Shown one piece after another: positions 1 to 9,102 of a stretch of 33,222 nt of DNA (within the stretch, counting starts at the first letter, position 1; every line of letters begins with the position of its first letter). The DNA comes from an uncultured Eubacteriales bacterium (GTDB lineage: Bacteria; Bacillota_A; Clostridia; Oscillospirales; Oscillospiraceae): the NCBI GenBank assembly GCA_900319835.1, contig ONPY01000013.1, positions 1 through 33,222 on the forward strand, in the 5' to 3' direction. Under the pieces are notes generated by a model that ran no database searches, was not told the origin of the DNA, and saw only the letters and a list, made by a program, of their open reading frames with translations. A program made the position numbers and the translations under genes.

Positions 1-1
1 G

Positions 2-301
2 CGCTACCTCACCGAGCAGGTCTACAAGATGCTGGACACCGTAGGTCTTGTGCGCGAGCATGCCCAGCGCTACCCGCATGAGTTCTCAGGCGGACAGAGG
101 CAGAGAATAGGAGTCGCAAGGTCCGTCATAATGAACCCTGAGGTGATAATCGCCGACGAGCCGATCTCCGCACTTGATGTCTCCATCCGTGCCCAGGTCA
201 TCAACCTTCTGAACGACCTCAGGCACAGCATGGGTCTTACCATCCTGTTCATCGCCCACGACCTCTCGGTAGTCAAATACTTCTCCGACAGGATCAGATG
301 A
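2..301 (+). CDS. Oligopeptide-type ABC transporter ATP-binding protein, fragment
   Basis: The reading frame is open from base 2 and carries the second half of an ABC ATPase of the OppD/OppF/DppF type, which powers uptake of peptides or similar solutes. Visible are the signature [14 protein letters not shown], Walker B with [11 protein letters not shown], and the H-loop [16 protein letters not shown]. Walker A lies off the window. In the family the chain goes on after 'SDRI' with 'AVMYLG' and some 60 or more residues; here it meets AGA TGA at once. Codons AGG, AGA and ATA are frequent in this piece and rare in the genes that follow, so it may come from another genome. Product class is sure; its belonging to this chromosome is doubtful. 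Confidence 0.8.
   Translation, partial: RYLTEQVYKMLDTVGLVREHAQRYPHEFSGGQRQRIGVARSVIMNPEVIIADEPISALDVSIRAQVINLLNDLRHSMGLTILFIAHDLSVVKYFSDRIR
277..299. other. Sequence junction joining two gene fragments
   Basis: The plus-strand ABC ATPase stays family-like up to 'YFSDRI' (about base 295). The minus-strand MarR protein stays family-like up to 'LILSEKY' (about base 277). So about 20 bases read sensibly as the inside of both genes, on opposite strands, and both genes break there. Such a shared short word is what a recombination or, more simply, a wrong assembly join would leave. Confidence 0.6.
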
Positions 302-570
302 TACTCCCGCCGATCCTTCTGAGAGTTTTCGCGCTCCAGGTATCCCTTTTTGATGAGGTTGTTGACCTTGTAGGTGGCGTTGGACTGGGAAATGTTGAGA
401 AAGTCCGCAAACTGGCCCACCGTGGGCTCGCCCAGCATCTTGATGACCTCCAGGGAAAAAGCCTCCATGGCGGAAAGAGAGCCGTCCCGCTCACGCACCA
501 GCTCGAAGACGCGGCGGTAGAACTGCAGCTTGAATTTATCGTAGACCTCGATGAAGTTTTTTTCCAGCAT
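277..570 (-). CDS. MarR-family transcriptional regulator, C-terminally truncated
   Basis: About 98 residues of a winged-helix MarR-type repressor remain. The N-terminal dimerisation helix ([19 protein letters not shown]) is followed by the DNA-binding part, with [19 protein letters not shown] as helix-turn-helix and [10 protein letters not shown] as the wing. The family usually has 140-150 residues, so the C-terminal dimer helices are missing: the gene is cut by the junction next to the ABC ATPase. The start at 570 is chosen because GAGAGGAGG lies 8-9 bases upstream; longer readings start inside the promoter. It is transcribed divergently from hrcA. Target and ligand cannot be told. Confidence 0.7.
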
Positions 571-636
571 CGCTTGTGACGCCTCCTCTCGGGTATGCGG
601 GCGCGGACTGCAAGAGGCCGCTGAACCCATATCCAT

Positions 637-665
637 ATTTTACCCCTTTTGCAGGCCGATGTAAA
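637..665 (-). promoter_or_regulatory. Sigma-A promoter for the MarR gene
   Basis: On the minus strand TTTACA (665-660) and TAAAAT (642-637) are separated by 17 bases, each one mismatch from consensus. It lies about 70 bases upstream of the MarR start. Confidence 0.6.
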
Positions 666-720
666 GTCCGAACGCTTTTGTACAATCTGTGAATTTTCGC
701 TTTTTGGCCCGGGCGGAGGC

Positions 721-749
721 TTGACAACGAAAGGGGAGAATGCTATATT
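721..749 (+). promoter_or_regulatory. Sigma-A promoter of the hrcA operon
   Basis: A perfect -35 TTGACA (721-726) and a -10 TATATT (744-749) stand 17 bases apart, with a TGC extension before the -10. The first CIRCE arm begins at 748 and so overlaps the -10 and the expected transcription start. Confidence 0.88.
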
Positions 750-774
750 AGCACTCGAAAGAAGAGAGTGCCAA
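748..774 (+). promoter_or_regulatory. CIRCE operator (HrcA binding site)
   Basis: TTAGCACTC (748-756), nine bases, then GAGTGCCAA (766-774): the CIRCE inverted repeat TTAGCACTC-N9-GAGTGCTAA with one mismatch in the right arm. HrcA, encoded by the first gene of the operon, binds this element and represses transcription until heat shock. A further perfect right arm GAGTGCTAA is at 789-797. Confidence 0.93.
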
Positions 775-788
775 CAGTCGAACGCCGA

Positions 789-797
789 GAGTGCTAA
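789..797 (+). promoter_or_regulatory. Additional CIRCE half-site
   Basis: GAGTGCTAA is a perfect CIRCE right arm lying 14 bases after the imperfect right arm of the main operator. It has no partner at N9 spacing; with the left arm at 748 it would give an N32 spacing. Confidence 0.6.
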
Positions 798-881
798 AAC
801 GGCACCCGGCGGAACGACAAGGTGAATTGGCCAAAGGCCAGGAGAAGGTGGCCTGGGCCATGCGGAGCTTGCGAGGACAAC

Positions 882-1967
882 ATGGCAATCAGTGAGCGGA
901 AAAAGAAAATACTGGCGGCCGTGGTGGACGAATACGTCCGCACCGCCGAGCCCGTGGGCAGCAAGGCCATCGCGGCCACCGCGGGGCTGGGCTGCTCCTC
1001 GGCCACCATCCGCAACGAGCTTGCGGAGCTGGTCAGCCTCGGCTACCTCGAACAGCCCCACACCTCCGCCGGCCGTGTGCCCACCCCGATGGGCTACCGG
1101 ATGTACGTCAACGAGCTGATGGAGCGCCAGAAGCTCAGCCTGGAGGAGACGGAGGATCTCAACCGCCGCATGAACCAGAAGCTGCGGGAGCTGGACGACA
1201 CCATCTCCGATGTCAGCCGCCTGGCCTCCCAGATCACCGACTACCCGGCCCTGGCCCTCACCACGAGGACGGCGGTGACCATCAAGCGCTTCGATATCAT
1301 CTATGTGGATGCCAACACCTTTATTCTGGTGCTGCTGCTCAGCGACAACAGCGTGAAGAACAAGCGGGTGCGTCTGCCGGTGTCGGTGGACCAGAAGCTG
1401 GTGCAGCGGCTCTCCAGCCTCTTCAACGCCGGCTTTACCGGCATCACCGACGAGCAGATCACCCCGCTGCTGATCAACTCCACCGAGCGCGCCGCCGACG
1501 ACACCATGGGCATCACCTCCGTCATCGCGGCCTTCGCCATCGAGGTGCTGTCCGCCGCCGAGGCGCCCACGACCTTCGTCAGCGGCGAGAACCGGCTGCT
1601 CAACCAGCCGGAGTTCCGGGATCCTGAGAAGGCCCACAAGCTGATGGGCTATCTGTCCGGGGGCGGCTACCTGCTGCCGCCGGATGCGCAGATGGACCGG
1701 GCCGGTGAGGTCCGGGTGCTGATCGGCCCGGAGAACGTGGCCGAGGAGCTGAAGGACTCCAGCGTGGTGATCGCCACCTATGACGCGGGCGACAACACCA
1801 AGGGCATGATCGGCGTGGTGGGGCCGACGCGGATGGATTATTCCGCGGTGGCCGCCAAGCTCTCGGCCCTGGCCGCCGGCCTGTCCAGACGTCTGGGCAG
1901 CGGCGAGGCCCCGCCCGAGGGCCTGCACAACAAACTGATCATCAAGGGAGAACCAGGAAATGAGTAA
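882..1967 (+). CDS. hrcA: Heat-inducible transcription repressor HrcA
   Basis: HrcA is the repressor of class I heat-shock genes; it binds CIRCE and needs the GroE chaperonin to stay folded, so misfolded protein load releases the operon. The 361-residue protein has the N-terminal winged helix (RKKKILAAVVDEYVRTAEPV, then SSATIRNELAELVSLGYLEQPHTSAGRVPT cut by a short gap in this quote into its recognition-helix part) and the GAF-like dimer domain ending near ALAAGLSRRL. The start at 882 follows GCGAGG by five bases and begins with MAISERKKK; an in-frame ATG at 822 would add 20 unconvincing residues. It is the first gene of hrcA-grpE-dnaK-dnaJ and overlaps grpE by eight bases. Confidence 0.95.
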   Translation: MAISERKKKILAAVVDEYVRTAEPVGSKAIAATAGLGCSSATIRNELAELVSLGYLEQPHTSAGRVPTPMGYRMYVNELMERQKLSLEETEDLNRRMNQKLRELDDTISDVSRLASQITDYPALALTTRTAVTIKRFDIIYVDANTFILVLLLSDNSVKNKRVRLPVSVDQKLVQRLSSLFNAGFTGITDEQITPLLINSTERAADDTMGITSVIAAFAIEVLSAAEAPTTFVSGENRLLNQPEFRDPEKAHKLMGYLSGGGYLLPPDAQMDRAGEVRVLIGPENVAEELKDSSVVIATYDAGDNTKGMIGVVGPTRMDYSAVAAKLSALAAGLSRRLGSGEAPPEGLHNKLIIKGEPGNE

Positions 1968-2553
1968 GAACAAAGAGAAGACCGCGGCGGAGGAGGTCAA
2001 GGAGGAACAGACCGCGCCCGCCGGGGAGAATACGGAAGAGACCAAAGCCGAGGAGACCGCAGAGGTGCCCAAGGCCGCGGAGACTCAGGCGGAGGAAAAG
2101 CCCGCGGAGGAGAAAAAGCCAGAAAAGGATCCCGCCGCCGAGCTTGCTGCCATGAACGACAAGTACCTCCGGCTGATGGCCGAGTATGACAACTACCGCA
2201 AGCGCAGCCAGAAGGAGAAGGACGCCCTGTACGGCGACATCAAGGCCAACACCCTGAAAACCTTCCTGCCGGTCTATGACAATCTGGTCCGCGCCCTGGC
2301 CCAGCAGACCGAGGACGAGGCCTACAAGAAGGGCGTCGAGATGATCATGACCCAGTTCAACACCACCATGGAGAAGCTGGGCGTGACGCCGATGGACTGC
2401 CTGGGGCAGAAATTCGACCCCGCCTTCCACAACGCGGTCATGCACGTGGAGGACGAGGAAAAGGGCGAAAACGAGATCGTCGAGGTTTTCCAGCAGGGCT
2501 TCATGCTGGGCGACAAGGTGATCCGCTTCGCCATGGTCAAAGTAGCGAATTAA
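1960..2553 (+). CDS. grpE: Nucleotide exchange factor GrpE
   Basis: GrpE is the dimeric cofactor that releases ADP from DnaK in the cytoplasmic Hsp70 cycle. The 197-residue chain begins with an unusually long low-complexity stretch of Glu, Ala and Lys (about residues 1-60). The coiled-coil helix (LRLMAEYDNYRKRSQKEKD, FLPVYDNLVRAL) and the C-terminal beta domain with FDPAFHNAVM and VFQQGFMLGDKVIRFAMV follow. The start codon lies inside the end of hrcA (ATGAGTAA overlap, SD AACCAGGA), so the two are translationally coupled. A 242-base gap with a weak AT-rich stretch at 2745-2772 separates it from dnaK; I see no clear second promoter or CIRCE there. Confidence 0.95.
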   Translation: MSKNKEKTAAEEVKEEQTAPAGENTEETKAEETAEVPKAAETQAEEKPAEEKKPEKDPAAELAAMNDKYLRLMAEYDNYRKRSQKEKDALYGDIKANTLKTFLPVYDNLVRALAQQTEDEAYKKGVEMIMTQFNTTMEKLGVTPMDCLGQKFDPAFHNAVMHVEDEEKGENEIVEVFQQGFMLGDKVIRFAMVKVAN

Positions 2554-2762
2554 TGGGACTTGACTGAACGGCGGCTTCACACATGACCAGCGGATCTTTT
2601 CCCGCCTGGGTTTGCCAAATTTTCTTGAAATACACAAAGTATTCCTGCAAAAAGTTGTCTTCCCCAGACGAAAAAATCTCTCGCTGGCAAGCACGCCGCC
2701 GCCATCCAGACGAGTCCGTAAACCGCACTTACCGGCATTTGCCGTTAAGAATAAATTTGTAA

Positions 2763-4652
<1,890 letters not shown>

Positions 4653-4677
4653 TCCGATCCCTGTATTTGAATCCAGA

Positions 4678-4706
4678 CTTGAGGCGGGGTGATCCTCCGC
4701 CTCAAG
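4678..4706 (+). terminator. Hairpin between dnaK and dnaJ (attenuator or processing site)
   Basis: CTTGAGGCGG (4678-4687) pairs perfectly with CCGCCTCAAG (4697-4706); two more inner pairs are possible. The run of T after it is weak (GTTTATTC, then TTTTT near 4725), so it probably lets part of the transcripts through or protects the dnaK message. It would lower dnaJ relative to dnaK. Confidence 0.6.
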
Positions 4707-4741
4707 CGTGCGTTTATTCAATCTGTTTTTAGGAGAACCCT

Positions 4742-5869
4742 ATGGCTGATAAGAGAGATTACTATGAGGTCCTGGGCGTCAGCAAGGACGCCAGCCAGGA
4801 CGACATCAAAAAGGCATTCCGCAAGCTGACCAAGGAGAACCACCCGGATCTGCACCCCGGCGACAAGGCCTGCGAGGAGCGCTTCAAGGAGGGCAATGAG
4901 GCCTACGAGGTCCTCTCCGATCCCGACAAGCGCAAGAAGTACGACCAGTTCGGCTTCGCCGCCTTTGATCCCAACGCGGGCGCGGGCGGCTTCAGCGGCT
5001 TTGAAGGCTTCGGCGGCTTTGGCGGCTTCGGGGACATCTTCGGGGACATTTTCGGCTTCGGCGGCGGTGCGCGCTCCAACCCCAACGCCCCCCGCAAGGG
5101 CGAGAGCCTGCGCGCCACCGTGAACATCAGCTTTGAGGAGGCGGCCTTCGGCTGCAAGAAGGAGGTCACCGTGGGCCGCGTGGAGCAGTGCCCGGACTGC
5201 AAGGGCACCGGCTGCGCCCCCGGCACCACCCCGGAGATCTGCCCGGACTGCAAGGGCACCGGTAATGTCACCGTCAGCCAGCGCACACCCTTCGGCGTGA
5301 TGCAGTCCTCCTCGCCCTGCTCCAAGTGCCGCGGCACCGGCAGGATCATCCACCAGCCCTGCAAGACCTGTCGGGGCATGGGCAATATCCGCCGCCAGCA
5401 CAAGATCGAGATCAACGTCCCCGCCGGCATCGACGACGGACAGACCATCTCCAAGCCGGGCGCCGGCAATGCCGGGGCAAACGGCGGCCCCGCCGGCGAT
5501 CTGCTGGTGACCGTCCTCGTCAAACCTCATCCCCGCTTTGAACGGGACGGCACCTCCGTCCTGCTGGAGCAGGAGATCAGCTACGCCCAGGCGGCTCTGG
5601 GCGCCGAGGTGGAGGTCCCCACGCTGGACGGCAAGGTCAAGATCACCATCCCCGAGGGCACCCAGCCCGGCGCGGTCTTCCGGCTGCGCGGCAAGGGCAT
5701 CCCCTATCTGCGGGGCAGCGGCCGCGGCGACCAGTTTGTCTCCGTCACGGTGAAGGTGCCGAAGAATCTGACAAGTTCCCAGAAGGAGCTGCTGCGCCAG
5801 TTCGCCGCCTCCATGGGCGAGCTGGACGGCGAGAGTGGACGCTCCATCTTCGGCCGGAAGAAGAAATGA
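4742..5869 (+). CDS. dnaJ: Co-chaperone DnaJ (Hsp40)
   Basis: DnaJ delivers unfolded protein to DnaK and stimulates its ATPase. The 375-residue protein shows the full type I order. The J domain ([16 protein letters not shown] at residues 34-36) is followed by a Gly/Phe-rich linker (about 75-110). Next come four zinc-finger repeats [24 protein letters not shown] and CKTCRGMG, and then the C-terminal substrate and dimer domains. AGGAG lies just upstream of the ATG. It is the last gene of the heat-shock operon, 89 bases after dnaK and behind the hairpin. Confidence 0.97.
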   Translation: MADKRDYYEVLGVSKDASQDDIKKAFRKLTKENHPDLHPGDKACEERFKEGNEAYEVLSDPDKRKKYDQFGFAAFDPNAGAGGFSGFEGFGGFGGFGDIFGDIFGFGGGARSNPNAPRKGESLRATVNISFEEAAFGCKKEVTVGRVEQCPDCKGTGCAPGTTPEICPDCKGTGNVTVSQRTPFGVMQSSSPCSKCRGTGRIIHQPCKTCRGMGNIRRQHKIEINVPAGIDDGQTISKPGAGNAGANGGPAGDLLVTVLVKPHPRFERDGTSVLLEQEISYAQAALGAEVEVPTLDGKVKITIPEGTQPGAVFRLRGKGIPYLRGSGRGDQFVSVTVKVPKNLTSSQKELLRQFAASMGELDGESGRSIFGRKKK

Positions 5870-5901
5870 TGCAAAAAAACGGGAATTTTTTCACCTTACA
5901 G

Positions 5902-5931
5902 TTGCTTTCTGCCCCCGCAATGTGCTAGAGT
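5902..5931 (+). promoter_or_regulatory. Likely promoter of the phosphate acyltransferase gene
   Basis: TTGCTT (5902-5907) and TAGAGT (5926-5931) are 18 bases apart, and the -10 is preceded by TGC, an extended -10. The leader then holds a GGCGCG/CGCGCC inverted repeat (about 5938-5961) before the ribosome site AAGGAGAAG. Confidence 0.5.
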
Positions 5932-5992
5932 AAAGGTGGCGCGAGAGAAGCTACGCGCGCCGGAATGTGAATTGAAATGAAGGAGAAGCGTC

Positions 5993-6928
5993 ATGAGCGA
6001 GAAATACGCGGCAGAGTTTCAGACGATCATTGAAAAAGCACGGTCCCAGGAACGCCCGATGCGCGTCGCCGTTGCAGGCGCCGACGCCGAGAATATGCTC
6101 CGCGGCCTCTTCCAGGCCGAGGCCGAGGGTTGGGTCAAGCCCATCCTGGTGGGCAACTATGAGAAGATCCGCGCCAAGCTGGAGGCCATCGGCTGTGTCG
6201 ACCGCAAGTATGACATCCAGCCCACCGCCGACGGGGACAGCCCCGTGCAGTTTGCCATCGAGATGGTCAACGCCGGCAAGGCCGACGTGCTGATGCGCGG
6301 CAACACCCAGACCCGCGACTTTCTGATGCCCATTCTGAACAAGGCCAACCACCTCATCCGCAAGGACGCGCTGGTCACCCATGTGGTGCTGCTGAAGATC
6401 CCCGGCTACGAAAGACTGCTGGCCGTGTCCGACGTGACACTGCTCATCAACCCCACCGAGGATCACCGTGAGCTGGTCGTCAAGAACATGGCCCGCACCC
6501 TGCACGCCTTCGGCATCGCAAAGCCCAACATCGCGCTGCTGGCCATGGTGGAAAAGCCCAGCTACCACATGCGCGACACCGTGGAGGACCAGAACATGGT
6601 CCGCAAGCACAGCCACAAGCCCATTGCCGAGTGCAACCTGGCCGGCCCCATCGCCTACGACCTGATCATCAGCAAAGAGGCCGCCCGCCTGAAAAACTAT
6701 GACTGCCCCTACTGCGGCGAGTTTGACGGCATCGTGGTGCCGAACCTGATGTCCGGCAACCTGCTGGTCAAGGTGCTGGAGCACAACGCCGGCGCCGTCG
6801 GCTGCGGCGTGCTGGCCGGTGCGAGGATCCCCGTGGCCATCGCCTCCAGAAGCGACAACGCCGACAAGACCTACCTGTCCCTGGCCGCCTGCGGCGCCAT
6901 GATCGTGGACGGAGACGTGGAAAAGTAA
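5993..6928 (+). CDS. ptb: Phosphate butyryltransferase (phosphate acetyl/butyryl transferase family)
   Basis: This 311-residue protein belongs to the Pta/Ptb family, which transfers an acyl group from CoA to phosphate (butyryl-CoA or acetyl-CoA to acyl phosphate) in fermentative energy metabolism. Family traits are the N-terminal RVAVAGADAENMLRGL, ADVLMRGNTQTRDFLMPIL in the middle and the C-terminal VPNLMSGNLLVKVLEH followed by GAVGCGVLAGARIPVAIASR, close to Ptb and to short Pta proteins. SD AAGGAG precedes the ATG at 5993. It stands alone between its own promoter and a strong terminator; no butyrate kinase gene is next to it, so the substrate (butyryl, acetyl or branched acyl) is not fixed by context. 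Confidence 0.82.
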   Translation: MSEKYAAEFQTIIEKARSQERPMRVAVAGADAENMLRGLFQAEAEGWVKPILVGNYEKIRAKLEAIGCVDRKYDIQPTADGDSPVQFAIEMVNAGKADVLMRGNTQTRDFLMPILNKANHLIRKDALVTHVVLLKIPGYERLLAVSDVTLLINPTEDHRELVVKNMARTLHAFGIAKPNIALLAMVEKPSYHMRDTVEDQNMVRKHSHKPIAECNLAGPIAYDLIISKEAARLKNYDCPYCGEFDGIVVPNLMSGNLLVKVLEHNAGAVGCGVLAGARIPVAIASRSDNADKTYLSLAACGAMIVDGDVEK

Positions 6929-6944
6929 GCACACGAAACCAACG

Positions 6945-6978
6945 AAAAAACCTTCACCCAAACGGGTGAAGGTTTTTT
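6945..6978. terminator. Bidirectional rho-independent terminator
   Basis: AAAAAACCTTCACCC (6945-6959) and GGGTGAAGGTTTTTT (6964-6978) form a perfect 15-bp stem with a four-base loop, with A on one side and T on the other. It ends both ptb (plus) and the M20 peptidase operon (minus). Confidence 0.93.
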
Positions 6979-6990
6979 CGTTATATCGGC

Positions 6991-8415
6991 TCAGAGCTGC
7001 TTCATCACGCGCATGAAGAACTCCACCGCCCGGGGGATACATTCAAGGCGGATGCGCTCGTCGTTGCCGTGGATGCTGTGGCGCTCCTCGGCGGTCATGT
7101 CCATGGCGGAGAAGCGGTAGACCTTGTCAGAAATCTCTCCGTAGTGGCGGCTGTCGGAGCACTGGACCATCAGATACGGGGAGACCAGGCAGCCTTTCCA
7201 GGTGCCGGCGACCGCGTTTTTGACAATCTCCCAGCCCTCGCAGTCGGTGCGGGAGATGCGGCTGGGCTCCATGCTGTGCAGGTTCTTCAGCTGGATGTCC
7301 TCGGCGCCGATAACCTTCTTGATGTAGTCGATGGCGCCCTGCACGGAATCTGCCGGGTTGAGCCGCAGATTGGCCACCATGGAGGCCGAGGGCGGGATGA
7401 CGTTGGGGGCCTTGCTGCCCTTCATCTGGGTGAAGGCGACGGTGGTGCGCACCAGGGCGTTGAGCTCGCCGCCGGTCTTTTTGGTCAGCCCGTTCAGCAC
7501 CCAGCCAAAGGCCCAGAGGTTTGCGAAGATCATCCGGTACAGGAAGCCGGAGTGGCGGCCCAGGGTGTCGAACATCTCCAGCACGGGCTTGGTAAAGTGC
7601 ATTTTGAAGGGGTTGTGCTCCACCTTGGCACAGGCCATGGAGAGCTTGCCCACCGGGGTGTGGGGCGCGGGAGCGGAGGCGTGGCCGCCGGCGCCGGAGA
7701 TGGAAAACTCCAGGTTCATCAGACCCTTTTCCGCGATGCCGATGAGCGCGCACTGGCCCTTGACGCCCGGAAAAACGTCCTCCACCACGGCGCCGCCCTC
7801 GTCCAGCACGAGCCTGAGCTCCACGCCCTGCTCCTTGAAGTACTGCACGATGTTCTCCGCGCCGGGGCCGTTGACCTCCTCGCCGCCGGAGAAGGCGAAG
7901 TAGATGTCGTGCTCCGGCTGGAAGCCCTGGCAGATCAGGTTCTCCGCGCCGGAGAGGATGCCGTTGAAGGTGACCTTGGTGTCAAGCGTGCCGCGGCCCC
8001 ACATGACGCCGTCTTCCACGATGGCCTCAAAGGCGGGCTTGCGCCAGTTCTCCTCCTCCACGGGCACCACGTCGTAGTGGGCCATCAGCACCGCCGGCTC
8101 TCCCGGGGTTTTGCCCTGCCAGTGAAACAGCAGGCCGCGGCCTTCAAAGCGCTTGAGCGGGCAGGTTTTCCAGACATTGGGGTAGAGTGTGGGCAGCAGA
8201 CCGATGAGCTTTTCAAACTCCGCGTCGTCCTCCAGCGCGGCGTCCTCGTAGGAGATGGTTTTGCATTTGACGAGCTCGGAGAGTGCGTGGATGCTGGCGT
8301 CCCGGTCCTGCTCAATATCCTCAAAGGTCTTCTCATCCGCCTTCGGCGGGGTGAACAGGATGGTGCGGGCCAGGATGACAACCAGCAGCACCAGCAGAAT
8401 GTAGAGAATGATCAT
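6991..8415 (-). CDS. Membrane-anchored M20 metallopeptidase, PM20D1/carboxypeptidase S-like
   Basis: A 474-residue zinc-dependent M20 hydrolase. Residues 1-21 (MIILYILLVLLVVILARTIL) form one membrane segment, so the catalytic part is tethered to the membrane. Metal and catalytic residues are in place: MAHYDVVP (H113, D115), GRGTLDTK (D145), SGGEEVNG (E179, E180), LDEGG (D205), SDSRHY and the late HGNDERI. The order DEGG, AEKGLMNLEF, GGHASAP, NVIPPSA matches the eukaryotic PM20D1 and yeast carboxypeptidase S branch better than DapE or ArgE. Those relatives cleave or form N-acyl amino acids and dipeptides; the substrate here is not known. It starts after TAAGGAGGAG, 12 bases behind the 221-residue membrane protein, and is the last gene of that operon. 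Confidence 0.85.
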   Translation of the reverse strand: MIILYILLVLLVVILARTILFTPPKADEKTFEDIEQDRDASIHALSELVKCKTISYEDAALEDDAEFEKLIGLLPTLYPNVWKTCPLKRFEGRGLLFHWQGKTPGEPAVLMAHYDVVPVEEENWRKPAFEAIVEDGVMWGRGTLDTKVTFNGILSGAENLICQGFQPEHDIYFAFSGGEEVNGPGAENIVQYFKEQGVELRLVLDEGGAVVEDVFPGVKGQCALIGIAEKGLMNLEFSISGAGGHASAPAPHTPVGKLSMACAKVEHNPFKMHFTKPVLEMFDTLGRHSGFLYRMIFANLWAFGWVLNGLTKKTGGELNALVRTTVAFTQMKGSKAPNVIPPSASMVANLRLNPADSVQGAIDYIKKVIGAEDIQLKNLHSMEPSRISRTDCEGWEIVKNAVAGTWKGCLVSPYLMVQCSDSRHYGEISDKVYRFSAMDMTAEERHSIHGNDERIRLECIPRAVEFFMRVMKQL

Positions 8416-8427
8416 GGCGTCTCCTCC

Positions 8428-9093
8428 TTACAGCAGATTCTTTTTATACAGGATGCGCGATACCGCGAGCGTAAACAGCACGCCCACCGGGACCATGATG
8501 CTCACCACCTTGCCGAGGGCTGGGATGGCGATAAAGAGGATCAGCATCAGCGTGACCGGCGCGATGGCGATCTTCCAGTTGCGGGAGATGTACACCACGC
8601 CCAGGCCGCCGAAGAGGGCGGGCAGGATCTGGTCGAAGGCCGGGGCCAGGGCGGGGGAGTTGAGCACCGGGGTCAGCGGCGTGATGAGCAGAACGCCCAG
8701 CACGATGATCAGTGTGGTCACGATGCTGGAGACCGCGATGGCGATGGTGGAGACCACCTCGCCCTCCTCGGTCTTTATGTCCGCGTTCACCAGCTCCAGC
8801 GCGTTGAGGGCCGCCGGGGCCTTGAGGTTTGTGATGTTGCCGGTCACGAAGGCGAGGTACGAGCCGCCCGCGCCCAGCATGGGCACAAAGGTGAAGGTCT
8901 CGATGACGCCCACGGCCCAGTACATGGGCGCGGTGGCGAGCATGCCGAAGGCAAAGCCGCGCCAGTCGATCCCGGCGTCAAAAATCAGGGAGACCGCCAC
9001 GGGGAAGAGCATCAGAATCACCATCACCGACAGGTTCCAGATGCGCCCGTCCCGGTGGACGGAGTCGATATAAGAGAGCTTTTTATCCATCAT
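8428..9093 (-). CDS. Polytopic membrane protein, partner of DUF5058 protein
   Basis: I do not recognise a named family. The 221-residue protein has about six hydrophobic segments. After the second long one comes GSYLAFVTGNITNLKAPAALNALE, whose core 'GNITN..APAALNAL' recalls the 'GNAATP.GLKAM' motif of Gate-domain membrane proteins such as SpmA/SpmB and YjiG/YjiH. Its 'APAALNAL' also resembles 'TPAAANAL' in the DUF5058 protein encoded just upstream. It lies nine bases after that gene and 12 before the M20 peptidase, each with its own AAGGAGG-type ribosome site, so the three are surely one transcript. Together the two membrane proteins may form a heteromeric transporter; this is inference. Confidence 0.7.
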   Translation of the reverse strand: MMDKKLSYIDSVHRDGRIWNLSVMVILMLFPVAVSLIFDAGIDWRGFAFGMLATAPMYWAVGVIETFTFVPMLGAGGSYLAFVTGNITNLKAPAALNALELVNADIKTEEGEVVSTIAIAVSSIVTTLIIVLGVLLITPLTPVLNSPALAPAFDQILPALFGGLGVVYISRNWKIAIAPVTLMLILFIAIPALGKVVSIMVPVGVLFTLAVSRILYKKNLL

Positions 9094-9102
9094 GGCACCT
9101 CC

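Noticed and set aside
294..2072. Long minus-strand frame across hrcA
   Set aside because: Shadow of hrcA; no recognisable domain and it crosses the promoter and CIRCE.
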